The notes under the pieces are model-generated. The model saw only the letters and a program-made list of their open reading frames with translations. It was not told where the DNA came from and made no database searches. From assembly GCA_046297835.1 (NCBI GenBank), contig JBKBHI010000001.1, forward strand, positions 62,001 through 126,000: 64,000 nucleotides of DNA. The letters are read 5' to 3'. This document shows positions 1 to 8,758 of the stretch, one piece after another (within the stretch, counting starts at the first letter, position 1; each line of letters starts with the position of its first letter). The DNA is from CAMAVH01 sp046297835. GTDB taxonomy: Bacteria > Pseudomonadota > Alphaproteobacteria > SMXQ01. Position numbers and translations under genes: made by a program.

Positions 1-266
1 CGCCCGTCGACATGAGCGGCGCGACCAGCTTCTCCAACGGCCTCTTGCAGTTCGGCAACGGCGCCGGCGTGGCGCTCAGCGCCTTCCTGCTGTTCGTCGC
101 GGCGAGCTGGCGCGGCGGCGACGCCGGGAACCTCGTCACCGCCGACGTGCAATGGGCGCTCGCCGCGATCGGCGTCGTCTCGTTTCTGTCGATGCTGCCG
201 CTGTTCTTTCTCAAGAAGAACGCCGGCGAGGAGCTGAGCGGATATCGCGAAAAGGCGCGGGCATGA
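1..266 (+). CDS. MFS transporter, C-terminal end (partial)
   Basis: The reading frame is open from the window edge and ends at a TGA at 264-266; the start lies upstream, outside the window. The visible part, about 88 residues, holds two hydrophobic segments separated by a short polar loop and ends in a basic tail after FFLKKNAG. The run PVDMSGATSFSNGLLQFGNGAGVAL is typical of the eleventh membrane helix region of drug/sugar MFS permeases. Substrate cannot be judged. The nearest downstream gene starts 285 bases later, so it is probably a separate transcription unit. Confidence 0.6.
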   Translation, partial: PVDMSGATSFSNGLLQFGNGAGVALSAFLLFVAASWRGGDAGNLVTADVQWALAAIGVVSFLSMLPLFFLKKNAGEELSGYREKARA

Positions 267-551
267 GGGTCGCGAGTGATATGGCGCGCAAGGGTCAGTT
301 ATTTGCCGCCGTCGCCGTTCGCGCAAGCGCCGCCGAGTTTGGTTCATTTGCTTATTTTTGCGTCCGAGTAAACGCGGCATCTGCCGATTTTCTAGCCTTC
401 GACCGTATTGACGACGCGTAGCCGGGCAGGAAGCCTGACGAAGGGAAATTGACGAAGCGAAGAATCGACGAGGACGACGAGGATTCAGGCGGACCGGCTC
501 ACGAGTGCAAACCAATCAGGCGAGTGATCGCCGCAGACACGAGGGTGGAAC

Positions 552-2087
552 ATGAAGATTACCAGACGTTCGGCTTGTCTATTGATCGCGGGGATGATCG
601 CGGGCGCTGCGGCGTCGTCTCTGCCGTACTCGGCGATGGCGCAAAGCGGCAAACAGGTGATCGTCGCCGCCGACGAGATCCCCAAGCAGCTCGATCCGCT
701 ACGCTATCAGATCTACGCGGGCTATCGCGTGATGTACAACATGTACGACACGCTGATCATGGTCGATTACAAGAGCGACGGTAAGCTCGTTCCGGGCCTC
801 GCCACGGCCTGGAAGCGCATCGACGACAAGACGCTCGAGCTGACGTTGCGCCCGAACGTGAAGTTCCACGACGGCTCGACCATGACCGCCGAGGATGTCG
901 TGTTCTCGCTGAGCCCCGAACGCATCGGCACCAAGGGCTCGCCGGGCTACGGCACGGCGCAGCAGTTCCTCTCGACGCTGGCCGGGGCCGAAATCGTCAA
1001 CCCGACGACCGTGCGCGTGAAAAGCAACATCTCCGATCCGACCATCGAGATGCGCCTGACCGCCTGGGGCTCGCAAATCATCAGCAAGAAGGCGTTCGAA
1101 GCCGCCGGCGGCTGGGACGGCTACGCCCTCAAGCCGGTCGGCACCGGCCCGTTCAAGCTCGGCAATATGTCGCCGGAGGAGAATCGCCTGCTCGCCTTCG
1201 CCGACTATTGGGGCGGCAAGCCGGACATCGACACGCTGATCTTCCGCGGCGTGCCGGAGCTCTCGGCGCGCATCGCCGGCCTCATCAGCGGCGACTTCGA
1301 CATCTCCGTCGACATTCCGCCGGACCAGTTCGCCCCGGTGAAGAACGCCAAGATGGAGATCGTCGGCGGCACCATCCCGTCGATGCGTAACGTCAAGTTC
1401 GACACGCGCAATCCCGTCCTCAAGGACAAGCGGGTGCGTCAGGCCCTCGCCATGGCGATCGACCGCGAAGCCATCGTCAAGTCGCTGTGGGCCGGCATGG
1501 TCGACGTGCCGAACGGCCATCAGCTGAAATCCTACGGCGGGCTCTACGATCCGAGCCATCCGAAGTGGGAATACAACCCGGCCAAGGCGCGCCAGCTGCT
1601 CGCCGCCGCCGGCTACAAGGGCGAGTCTATTCCCTACCGTATCCGCAACAACGCCTACGGTTCGGAAGTCTCGACCGCGCAGATCCTCGTCTCGATGTGG
1701 AACGCTGTCGGCGTCAACATCGACCTGCAGATGAAGGAGAACTTCGGCCAGCTTCTGGCTTTCCCCGGCACCGGGATGCGCAACGGCGCCGACCCGATCA
1801 TGGTGAACGATCCGCTGTTCGGCTTCTGGCGCTCCTACAACGAATCGGAGCGCGAGGTCTGGTCGAACGAGGAGTTCTACAAGTGGGGCCATCAGCTCGA
1901 AAGCTCGATGGATCCCGCGCAGCGCAAGATCGCGCTGAAGAACATGATGACGATCTTCGACGACGATCCGCCAGCGATCATCCTGCACACGTTCGGCTTC
2001 TTCTACGGCGTCAATCCGAAGGTGAAGTGGACTCCGTATCCGCATCCCTACATGGACTTCCGCAAAGGCAACGCGGACCGGTCCTGA
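552..2087 (+). CDS. ABC transporter substrate-binding protein (SBP_bac_5, DppA/OppA-like)
   Basis: Periplasmic binding component of a peptide/opine-type ABC importer, 511 residues, the usual size. The N-terminus (MKITRRSACLLIAG, then AMAQ near residue 30) is a signal peptide with a twin-arginine-like RR, so Tat export is possible. Family hallmarks follow: a segment on the theme of LTLRPNVKFHDGSTMTAEDV near residue 95, and VRQALAMAIDREAIV near 300. It is the first gene of a four-gene import operon (binding protein, ATPase, two permeases). The 285 bases upstream hold no gene and probably carry the promoter. The ligand is unknown. The catabolic amidohydrolase/Rieske genes that converge on the operon suggest a small organic acid or amide rather than bulk peptides, which is inference. 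Confidence 0.93.
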   Translation: MKITRRSACLLIAGMIAGAAASSLPYSAMAQSGKQVIVAADEIPKQLDPLRYQIYAGYRVMYNMYDTLIMVDYKSDGKLVPGLATAWKRIDDKTLELTLRPNVKFHDGSTMTAEDVVFSLSPERIGTKGSPGYGTAQQFLSTLAGAEIVNPTTVRVKSNISDPTIEMRLTAWGSQIISKKAFEAAGGWDGYALKPVGTGPFKLGNMSPEENRLLAFADYWGGKPDIDTLIFRGVPELSARIAGLISGDFDISVDIPPDQFAPVKNAKMEIVGGTIPSMRNVKFDTRNPVLKDKRVRQALAMAIDREAIVKSLWAGMVDVPNGHQLKSYGGLYDPSHPKWEYNPAKARQLLAAAGYKGESIPYRIRNNAYGSEVSTAQILVSMWNAVGVNIDLQMKENFGQLLAFPGTGMRNGADPIMVNDPLFGFWRSYNESEREVWSNEEFYKWGHQLESSMDPAQRKIALKNMMTIFDDDPPAIILHTFGFFYGVNPKVKWTPYPHPYMDFRKGNADRS

Positions 2088-2131
2088 CGCGTCGTTCGCG
2101 AACCCGCCGCCCGATCTCAAGGAAACGTCCC

Positions 2132-3796
2132 ATGCTTGCGCCCAGCGTACCGCCCGAAGCCCCGCTCTGCAGCGTCGACAGGCTGACTGTCGAGGTGATC
2201 GACGGGCTCGCGCGCAAGACGGTGGTCGAGGACGTCTCCTTCAAGATCGGCAAAGGCGAGTATTTCGCGCTGGTCGGCGAAAGCGGGAGCGGCAAGAGCG
2301 TCACGTGCCATACGTTGATGAACCTCTTGCCGTTCCCCGCCGCCGTCTACGGCCGCATCGTCGTCGATGGCCAGGCCGTGCTGTCGCTCAAGCCGGCCCC
2401 ATTGCGCCGCTTCCGCCAGAAATCCGTCGGCATGGTGTTCCAGGATCCCATGGCCGCGCTCAATCCCGTCCGCACCATCGGCTCGCAGATGTTCGAGACC
2501 TTGCGGATGCACCATCCGAAGGCCGGCCGCGAGGAGCTGCGCGCGCTGGCGCTCGCGGCGCTGCGCAGCGTCCATATCGCCCAGCCGGAGGCGCGGCTCG
2601 GCGCCTATCCGCACCAGCTGTCGGGCGGGCTCAATCAGCGCGTGATGATCGCCTTCGCGTTGCTCGGCGATCCGCCGCTGCTGATCGCCGACGAGCCGAC
2701 CACGGCGCTCGATATGTCGGTGCAGGCGGAAATTCTCGACCTGATGGACGAGATGCGCGCCAAACGCGGCCTTTCGGTCCTCATGGTCACGCACGATCTC
2801 GGCATCGTCGGCGACCGCGCCACCCATATCGCGGTGATGCGTTCGGGCCGCATCGTCGAGCGCGGCGTCACGCGCGAGGTGCTGGCCGCGCCGAAGGAGG
2901 ATTACACCAAGGCGCTGTTCGAGGCCGCCGCGGTGAAGAACGCGGTCAAGCTGCATCACGACCATGCCCTCGGCGAGGCCTGCCTGACCTTCGACAAGGT
3001 CTCCAAGCGCTTCAAGACGACAGGCGGCAAGAGCAAGAGCGAGCTGGTCGTCGCCGCCGACGAGGTGAGCTTCTCGGTCAAGCAAGGCGAGATCGTCGCT
3101 CTCGTCGGCGAAAGCGGCAGCGGCAAGACCACGGCGGCGAAGATGGCCATGGGCCTGGTGCGGCCCGATTCGGGCAAGGTCACGGTCAATGCCGCCAAGG
3201 AGATCAGCGCCGAGGACGCCGGCGTGCAGATCGTGTTCCAGCACCCGAAGGATTCGCTCGACCCGCTGATGAAGGTCGGCGCGCAGCTGCATGAGGTGCT
3301 CCTGGTTCATGGCGAGAAGGACGCGGCCAAGCGCGCCGCGCAGATTTCCGCCACGCTGAGCGACGTCGGCCTGACCGACGGCATTCTCGAGCGCCGGCCC
3401 TCGTTCTTGAGCGGCGGCGAAGCGCAACGCGTCGTCATCGCCCGCGCGCTGCTGCTCAAGCCCAAGCTGCTGATCGCCGACGAGCCGCTCTCGGCCGTCG
3501 ACGTCTGCCTGCAAAAGCAGATTCTCGACTGCTTTAAGGCGCTGCGCGAGAAGCGCGGCATCGCCATCTTGCTCATCACCCACGACCTGCGGATCGTGTT
3601 CGACATCGCCGACCGCGTGGTGGTGATGAAATCGGGGCAGGTGGTGGAGGAAGTCGGCGTCGCCCAGTTCGGCGACGAAGGCCGCGACGCCTACACCAAG
3701 AAGCTCATCAAGGCGATTCCGGGTCGCAAGCTCGGAGACATCGCCGTGTCCGCCGCGCCGGCCGGCCCGCGCAACGTGTCGGGGGCCGTCGCCTAA
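2132..3796 (+). CDS. ABC transporter ATP-binding protein, two fused ATPase domains (DppD-DppF type)
   Basis: Cytoplasmic energy-coupling subunit of the importer, 554 residues. Two complete ABC ATPase domains lie in tandem. The first has Walker A GESGSGKS at residues 49-56, a signature LSGGLNQR, and Walker B LLIADEPTTALD. The second has Walker A GESGSGKT at 326-333, signature LSGGEAQR and LLIADEPLSAVD. The fusion replaces the separate DppD and DppF subunits, as in GsiA or YejF. The frame is open far upstream, but the ATG at 2132 is preferred because GGAAA lies 7 bases before it and homology starts just after. It follows the binding-protein gene by 44 bases. Confidence 0.92.
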   Translation: MLAPSVPPEAPLCSVDRLTVEVIDGLARKTVVEDVSFKIGKGEYFALVGESGSGKSVTCHTLMNLLPFPAAVYGRIVVDGQAVLSLKPAPLRRFRQKSVGMVFQDPMAALNPVRTIGSQMFETLRMHHPKAGREELRALALAALRSVHIAQPEARLGAYPHQLSGGLNQRVMIAFALLGDPPLLIADEPTTALDMSVQAEILDLMDEMRAKRGLSVLMVTHDLGIVGDRATHIAVMRSGRIVERGVTREVLAAPKEDYTKALFEAAAVKNAVKLHHDHALGEACLTFDKVSKRFKTTGGKSKSELVVAADEVSFSVKQGEIVALVGESGSGKTTAAKMAMGLVRPDSGKVTVNAAKEISAEDAGVQIVFQHPKDSLDPLMKVGAQLHEVLLVHGEKDAAKRAAQISATLSDVGLTDGILERRPSFLSGGEAQRVVIARALLLKPKLLIADEPLSAVDVCLQKQILDCFKALREKRGIAILLITHDLRIVFDIADRVVVMKSGQVVEEVGVAQFGDEGRDAYTKKLIKAIPGRKLGDIAVSAAPAGPRNVSGAVA

Positions 3797-3853
3797 GCGT
3801 CAAGCCGTGCCTGATGCGCCGGCGCGCCGCGCCGGCGGAGGGAGAGAGGGACC

Positions 3854-4777
3854 ATGAAACTCGCCGCCCGACTGCTGCGCGCCGTCATATCGCTTTGGCT
3901 CATCGTGACCTTCGTGTTCGTCGCGTTGCGCCTGACCGGCGATCCCGTGCTGGCGGTGCTCAATCCCGACGACATGACCAAGGACATGATCGAATCCTAC
4001 CGCAAGCTGTGGGGCTTCGAAGGCACCATCGGCGAGCAATATCTGATCTACGTCACCAACGTCATGCACGGCAATTTCGGCAAGTCCATCCTCAACGGCC
4101 GCGACGCCTTCGACACGGTGATGGAGCGCCTGCCGGCGACGCTGCAGCTGATCGGCGCCAGCGCCAGCCTGATGATCCTGATCGGCCTGCCGGTCGGCAC
4201 CTGGGCGGCGATCAAGGCCGGCAGCAAGTGGGACGGGGCGATCATGAGCTTCTCGACGCTCGGGTTCGCCATTCCCAACTTCTTCTTCGGCCTGCTGCTG
4301 ATTCTGGTCTTTTCGGTCAGCTTGCGCTGGCTGCCGACCGGGGGCACCGGCACTTGGGCCCATATGATCATGCCGGTGGTGACGATCGGCGTCGCCAAGG
4401 CGGCGGTGTTCACGCGCTTCGTGCGCTCGGCCATGCTCGACGCGCTGAAACTGCAATGCGTCACCTCGGCGCGGGCGCGCGGCCTGAGCGAGACGCGCGT
4501 GCTGGTGCGGCACGTGTTCCCCAACGCCCTGGTGCCGCTCGCCACCATCCTGCCGCTGCTGGTCGGCGGCATGATCAGCGCGGCGGCGGTGGTCGAGGCG
4601 GTTTTCGCCTGGCCCGGCATCGGCCGGCTGATCGTCGAATCGGTGGCGCAGCGCAACCTCGCCATCGTGCAGGTCATCATCATGCTCGTCGCCTTCGTCA
4701 TGATCGTGACCAACCTGATCGTCGATCTGATCTATTCCTGGCTCGATCCGCGCGCGTCCGCCGCGGCGGCCAATTAG
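3854..4777 (+). CDS. ABC transporter permease, DppB family
   Basis: Inner-membrane permease of the same importer, 307 residues. The N-terminal helix (ISLWLIVTFVFVALRLTGDPV) and about five more hydrophobic segments match the DppB/OppB family. The cytoplasmic EAA-type coupling loop is visible around residues 205-235 (RARGLSETRVLVRHVFPNALVP). The ribosome site GGAGGGAGAGAGGG lies just before the ATG. It is the third gene of the operon and is followed by the second permease after 10 bases. Confidence 0.92.
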   Translation: MKLAARLLRAVISLWLIVTFVFVALRLTGDPVLAVLNPDDMTKDMIESYRKLWGFEGTIGEQYLIYVTNVMHGNFGKSILNGRDAFDTVMERLPATLQLIGASASLMILIGLPVGTWAAIKAGSKWDGAIMSFSTLGFAIPNFFFGLLLILVFSVSLRWLPTGGTGTWAHMIMPVVTIGVAKAAVFTRFVRSAMLDALKLQCVTSARARGLSETRVLVRHVFPNALVPLATILPLLVGGMISAAAVVEAVFAWPGIGRLIVESVAQRNLAIVQVIIMLVAFVMIVTNLIVDLIYSWLDPRASAAAAN

Positions 4778-4787
4778 GGAGCGCGCT

Positions 4788-5642
4788 ATGGTGCAGACGG
4801 TTCTCGCGGCGAGTTGGCGGACGGCGGTCAAGATGCCGCTCAGCGTCAAAATCTCCGCGCTTTGGCTGATCCTCTGCCTCAGCCTGGTCGGCTTCGCCGC
4901 CTGGCTGCCGATCCCGGAGAAGAACACGCTTGATCTCATGTCGCGCCTGTTGCCGCCGATCGGCTGGGGCGGCGCGCCGGGGCATCTGCTCGGCACCGAC
5001 GAGCTGGGCCGCGACATCCTCGCCCGCCTGATTTCCTCGATGCGCACCAGCCTGCTGCTCGCGCTCTGCGCCACGCTGATCTCGGCGACGCTCGGCACCA
5101 CGCTCGGCATCCTCGCGGCCCATTTCGGCGGCTGGCTCGACGAAGTGGTGGTCGCCGCCATCGACGCCCAGGCGTCGCTGCCCTTCATCATCGTGACGCT
5201 GACGATCACCGCCTTTTTCGGCTCCAGCCTGCCGCTGTTCCTCATCATCCTCGGGCTTTACGGCTGGGAGCGGTTCGCGCGCCTGTCGCGGGCCATGACG
5301 CTGGCCTCGCGCGGGCGCGGCTACGTGCTGGCCATGCAGACGTTGGGCTTCTCTTGGTGGCGCATTTACTTGCGCCACGTTCTGCCGAACATCGCCAGCG
5401 CGCTCCTGGTCACGGCGACGATCAATTTTCCCGAAACAATCCTGCTCGAGACGTCGCTGAGCTTCCTCGGTCTCGGCATCCAGCCGCCCAATACCAGCCT
5501 CGGCAACATGGTCGGTTTCGGCCGCAACTATCTGCTGACCGGCTGGTGGATGTCGGTGATCCCGGGCCTGACGATATTCCTCTGCACGCTCGCCGTCTCG
5601 ATTATCGGCGACTGGGCGCGCGGGCAGATTTCGCGCACCTGA
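4788..5642 (+). CDS. ABC transporter permease, DppC family
   Basis: Second inner-membrane permease, 284 residues. The N-terminal helix is followed by the DppC hallmark HLLGTDELGRDILARLISSMRTSL, then five further hydrophobic segments and a coupling loop (GRGYVLAMQTLGFSWWRIYLRHVLPN). It starts 10 bases after the DppB-like gene with a good ribosome site (AGGGAGCGCGCT before ATG). The operon ends here. The next gene lies on the opposite strand and converges on it after only 10 bases, and no clear hairpin terminator is seen between them. Confidence 0.92.
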   Translation: MVQTVLAASWRTAVKMPLSVKISALWLILCLSLVGFAAWLPIPEKNTLDLMSRLLPPIGWGGAPGHLLGTDELGRDILARLISSMRTSLLLALCATLISATLGTTLGILAAHFGGWLDEVVVAAIDAQASLPFIIVTLTITAFFGSSLPLFLIILGLYGWERFARLSRAMTLASRGRGYVLAMQTLGFSWWRIYLRHVLPNIASALLVTATINFPETILLETSLSFLGLGIQPPNTSLGNMVGFGRNYLLTGWWMSVIPGLTIFLCTLAVSIIGDWARGQISRT

Positions 5643-5652
5643 CGCGGCGGGC

Positions 5653-5994
5653 TTAGCGGCCGGTGTAGCTTTGCCACATGCCGAGCTCGAACACCTGGAG
5701 ATTGCCGACCTTCAGCAACTGGCTGGTCAAAATCATGATGTCGGTGGCGCTGCAGGCCTGGATGTTCGGCTTGATCGGCGGGAATTTGTGGCCGGCTTCG
5801 ATCTTGGCGGCATAAAGCGTCACGAGGGCGGCGAGCAGCGTCTGTAGTGCGTCATTGGAAAGGCCGTCTTCGCCTTTCCCCAGCAAGGCATCGAGGCTGG
5901 CGGCCATGCGCGAAGCGGTTTCAGAGAGTTCGGCGGCGATCTCCGGCACGGCCAGGACCGGTTCGGCCAGGATTTGCTCGGCGGCTGCGATCAT
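5653..5994 (-). CDS. Conserved hypothetical protein, partner of the amidohydrolase/Rieske module
   Basis: A 113-residue soluble, mostly helical protein without signal peptide, membrane segment or recognised domain. The gene has a strong ribosome site (AGGAGG, 6 bases before ATG) and starts 13 bases after the amidohydrolase stop, so it is very likely the third gene of the Rieske-amidohydrolase transcript. One Cys and one His are present, too few for an obvious metal site. Co-transcription suggests an accessory or small subunit of the catabolic enzyme, but no function can be read from the sequence. Confidence 0.7.
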   Translation of the reverse strand: MIAAAEQILAEPVLAVPEIAAELSETASRMAASLDALLGKGEDGLSNDALQTLLAALVTLYAAKIEAGHKFPPIKPNIQACSATDIMILTSQLLKVGNLQVFELGMWQSYTGR

Positions 5995-6007
5995 GTCGTC
6001 CTCCTGC

Positions 6008-7246
6008 TCAGGCCCGTTTCAGGGCGGGGTGGATGTCGGGGATCTCTTTGACGATCTTGCTCGTGTCGAGATTGAACAGCTTGGCGGCGTTGGCGCCGAG
6101 GATGTTGCGCTTGGCCTGTTCGCTGAGGAACGGCAGATCGTAGATCACGCTCGGCAGGTCGAAATCCCAGTGCGGATAATCGGACGACCAGACGAGCTGC
6201 GTCTCGGCGTTGAGCATCTTGAAGGTGGCCTCCAGGATCGACTTGTCGGTCGGCATCTCCATCGGCTGGGTGGCGTAATACATTTCGCGCATGTATTCGC
6301 TGGGCTTGCGTTTGAGCTGCGGGCACTCGGAGGTGCGCATCATGTAGCTATGGTCGAGCCGCTGCATCATGGCGTAGGCCCAGGTCAGGCCGCTTTCGAT
6401 CCAGATCACCTTGAGCTTGGGGAAGCGCTCGCACAGGCCGTTCGTCACCCAGTTGGCGATATGGATCATGTTGAACCACATGAAGCCGAGCGCGTGGACC
6501 GAGATGAAGCGGTTGGTCATGGCGAGGGCCTGGTCGTTCCAGTTGTAGGCGGCATGGAACGAGATCGGCAGGCCCATCTCCTCCAGCAGCCGGTAGGTCT
6601 TCATGTAGGCGTTGTCGTGGACCGGCTTGTAGCGCGGCGACGTGACCATGAAGCCGCAGACGCCCTTGCGCCCGCCGAACTCCTTGACGGTCTGGTAGGC
6701 CGCGTCCGGATCGTTGAACGGGATGTAGAGCATGGAGACGAGGCGCGGCTCGGCCGCCAGCACGCGCTCGCACAGCCAGCGGTTATAGGCGTTGCACAGC
6801 GCCACCTCGACGTGCGGCTGCGGATGCAGGCCGAGGAACAGCATCGGCGTCGGGAACAGGCAGGCGTAATCGACGCCCATCGCGTTCATCCAGCGCTTGG
6901 TCATGGTGATGTCGCGGTGCTCGGCGTCGGTCGTCTTCTCGATCTTGCGCAGGCGCTGGCGCGTGATGCGGCCGTTGATGTCCTGATAGCCGACCTGCGA
7001 GTTGAGCAGGGTGGAGCGGCCGGGGCGCTCGACCGATTCGAGCGCGGCGCGCTTGATCACCGGATCGTCGATGAAGCTGAAGACGTCCTTGTAGGACTCG
7101 TTTTCGTAATGGTGCGAATCGACGTCGACGATGAGGAAGTCCTTGTAGTTCCGGGCGTGCGCCTGCTCGGCGGCGTGGTGCAGGAACTTGTCGGTCTGGA
7201 ACTCGTCGAACGTCAGCTTGCGGGTCTCGCTGCTCGGCATCTCCAT
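6008..7246 (-). CDS. Amidohydrolase family protein (amidohydrolase_2, metal-dependent TIM barrel)
   Basis: Predicted cytoplasmic metal-dependent hydrolase or decarboxylase of the amidohydrolase_2 group (relatives of ACMSD and 2,3-dihydroxybenzoate-type decarboxylases), 412 residues. A D-x-D-x-H-type motif, DVDSHHYE, sits at residues 41-48. Further conserved features are ISFHAAYNWND near 230, KVIWIESGLTWA near 280 and WSSDYPHWD near 360, which carries the last metal-binding Asp of the family. It lies between a Rieske ferredoxin gene (15 bases upstream) and a 113-residue partner. A Rieske protein next to such a hydrolase suggests a multi-step route for an aromatic or cyclic substrate. The reaction is not determined. 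Confidence 0.85.
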   Translation of the reverse strand: MEMPSSETRKLTFDEFQTDKFLHHAAEQAHARNYKDFLIVDVDSHHYENESYKDVFSFIDDPVIKRAALESVERPGRSTLLNSQVGYQDINGRITRQRLRKIEKTTDAEHRDITMTKRWMNAMGVDYACLFPTPMLFLGLHPQPHVEVALCNAYNRWLCERVLAAEPRLVSMLYIPFNDPDAAYQTVKEFGGRKGVCGFMVTSPRYKPVHDNAYMKTYRLLEEMGLPISFHAAYNWNDQALAMTNRFISVHALGFMWFNMIHIANWVTNGLCERFPKLKVIWIESGLTWAYAMMQRLDHSYMMRTSECPQLKRKPSEYMREMYYATQPMEMPTDKSILEATFKMLNAETQLVWSSDYPHWDFDLPSVIYDLPFLSEQAKRNILGANAAKLFNLDTSKIVKEIPDIHPALKRA

Positions 7247-7261
7247 GATGGCGGTTCCTTC

Positions 7262-7630
7262 TCAGAGGACGACGTAAATCTCGTCCTGGCGCAGGACGAC
7301 GGGATATTTCTTCAGCTTGAGCTTCTTGTCGGCGACGCATTCGCCGGTCTTCAGGTCGTATTCCCAGCCGTGCCACGGGCAGACGAAATGCATGTCGCCG
7401 GTGAAGCGCGAGCCGCCGTGCCATTGGCGCTGGTCGTCGACCACTTCCTCGACGCGCGGCATCATCACGCCTTCGCACGCGGGGCCGCCGGTGTGGGCGC
7501 AATAATTGCTGTAGCCGTAATATTCGCCCTGCGAGAAGAACACGCCGACCTCCTGGCCGTCCGGCGCGCGGACGATCTGGCGGTCGCCATCCTTCATCGC
7601 GGCGACTTTCGACACGAACAATTCTGCCAT
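7262..7630 (-). CDS. Rieske [2Fe-2S] ferredoxin-like protein
   Basis: Small cytoplasmic electron carrier, 122 residues. The cluster ligands are C44-x-H46 (CAHTGG) and C84-x2-H87 (CPWHGW), the standard Rieske pattern. Length fits a free-standing Rieske ferredoxin rather than an oxygenase alpha subunit. The frame extends upstream, but the ATG at 7630 is chosen because AAGGAG stands 8 bases before it and homology begins at MAELFVSK. First gene of the three-gene minus-strand operon. The 116-base gap to the divergent regulator must hold both promoters. Confidence 0.88.
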   Translation of the reverse strand: MAELFVSKVAAMKDGDRQIVRAPDGQEVGVFFSQGEYYGYSNYCAHTGGPACEGVMMPRVEEVVDDQRQWHGGSRFTGDMHFVCPWHGWEYDLKTGECVADKKLKLKKYPVVLRQDEIYVVL

Positions 7631-7746
7631 GGGATTCGCTCCTTTCGCGCGGCTGCCGGTCGGCGGCGGAAGGGCAGTATCGCCAGGGGCGGCGCGCGAC
7701 CGCGATACTAGTTTTTGTCCTATTAGCGCCAGCAACAGGAGACGCC

Positions 7747-8631
7747 ATGCCGCAACCGCACTTGATCCGCAACCGTCTGGGGTTGGCGGAATTCCTGCGC
7801 GCCCGGCGCGAGCGTCTGCAACCAGCGGACTTCGGCCTGCCCACGGTCGGGCGGCGTCACACCAAGGGGCTGCGTCGCGAGGAGGTGGCCTCGCTCGCCG
7901 GCATCGGGCTGACCTGGTACACTTGGTTCGAACAGGGCCGCGACATTCGCGTCTCGACCGCCTTTCTCGACAATCTGGCGCGCGCGCTGCGGCTCAATTC
8001 CACCGAGCGCAGCTACCTGTTCTTCCTCGCCGGCCATCAGAGCGGCGAGCGCGAGGCGATCGACAGCATGGCGGTGGCGCCGAGCCTGCGCCGGCTGATC
8101 GAAGGGCTCGGTCCGCGCCCGGCCTATCTCAAGAACATGCGCTGGGATGTGCTGGCGTGGAACGCGGCGGCGCGCTTCGCGTTCGGCGATTTCGCCGAGA
8201 CCGCGCCGGAGCGGCGCAACATCGTCTGGCTGACCTTCGCCGAGTCGCGGTTTCGCGACAGCATGGCCGACTGGGAGACCGACGCGCGCCGGCTGATCGC
8301 GCGCTTTCGCGCCGATTACGCGAAAATCTCCGCCGACGACGTGCTGCGCCGCCTGCTCGATGATCTCGACGCGATTTCGCCGGATTTCCGCCGGCTCTGG
8401 CGCGCCCACGACGTCTATGAGAAGGGCGACGGCATGCGCCTCGTCGCCGTGCCGGGCGTCGGCGCAATCGATTTCGACTATACGATCTGCAAGATCGGCG
8501 AAGCCGACCAGATCAAGGCGGTGATCTATGCGCCCAATCCGGACGGCGCGAACGCCGAGCGTTTCGTCGCGGCGTGCGAAGCGGCCACGGATTGCGCCGG
8601 CGCGCGCCGCCGTCAAAGGGTTGCCGGATAG
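7747..8631 (+). CDS. Helix-turn-helix transcriptional regulator, MmyB-like
   Basis: DNA-binding regulator of 294 residues. An N-terminal XRE-type helix-turn-helix (about residues 10-95) contains the family hallmarks RRHTKGLRREEVASLAGIGLTWYTWFEQG and ERSYLFFLAGH. The remainder matches the MmyB-type ligand-binding domain, which in structurally known members binds a small hydrophobic molecule. It is divergent from the Rieske-amidohydrolase operon with 116 bases between the starts, so it probably controls that operon and itself in response to a substrate. That role is inferred from position only. Confidence 0.88.
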   Translation: MPQPHLIRNRLGLAEFLRARRERLQPADFGLPTVGRRHTKGLRREEVASLAGIGLTWYTWFEQGRDIRVSTAFLDNLARALRLNSTERSYLFFLAGHQSGEREAIDSMAVAPSLRRLIEGLGPRPAYLKNMRWDVLAWNAAARFAFGDFAETAPERRNIVWLTFAESRFRDSMADWETDARRLIARFRADYAKISADDVLRRLLDDLDAISPDFRRLWRAHDVYEKGDGMRLVAVPGVGAIDFDYTICKIGEADQIKAVIYAPNPDGANAERFVAACEAATDCAGARRRQRVAG

Positions 8632-8758
8632 GCCGTCTCTGTTATTTTGCCGGCGAATAAGAGCGGCCGCCGGATGTATTGGACTTCGGCCGGCTCGCGT
8701 CCTTCACTGACGCTGCGGCCGTCGCCGCGTCATTCACCAGAGGTGGCCTTCCCAGATC

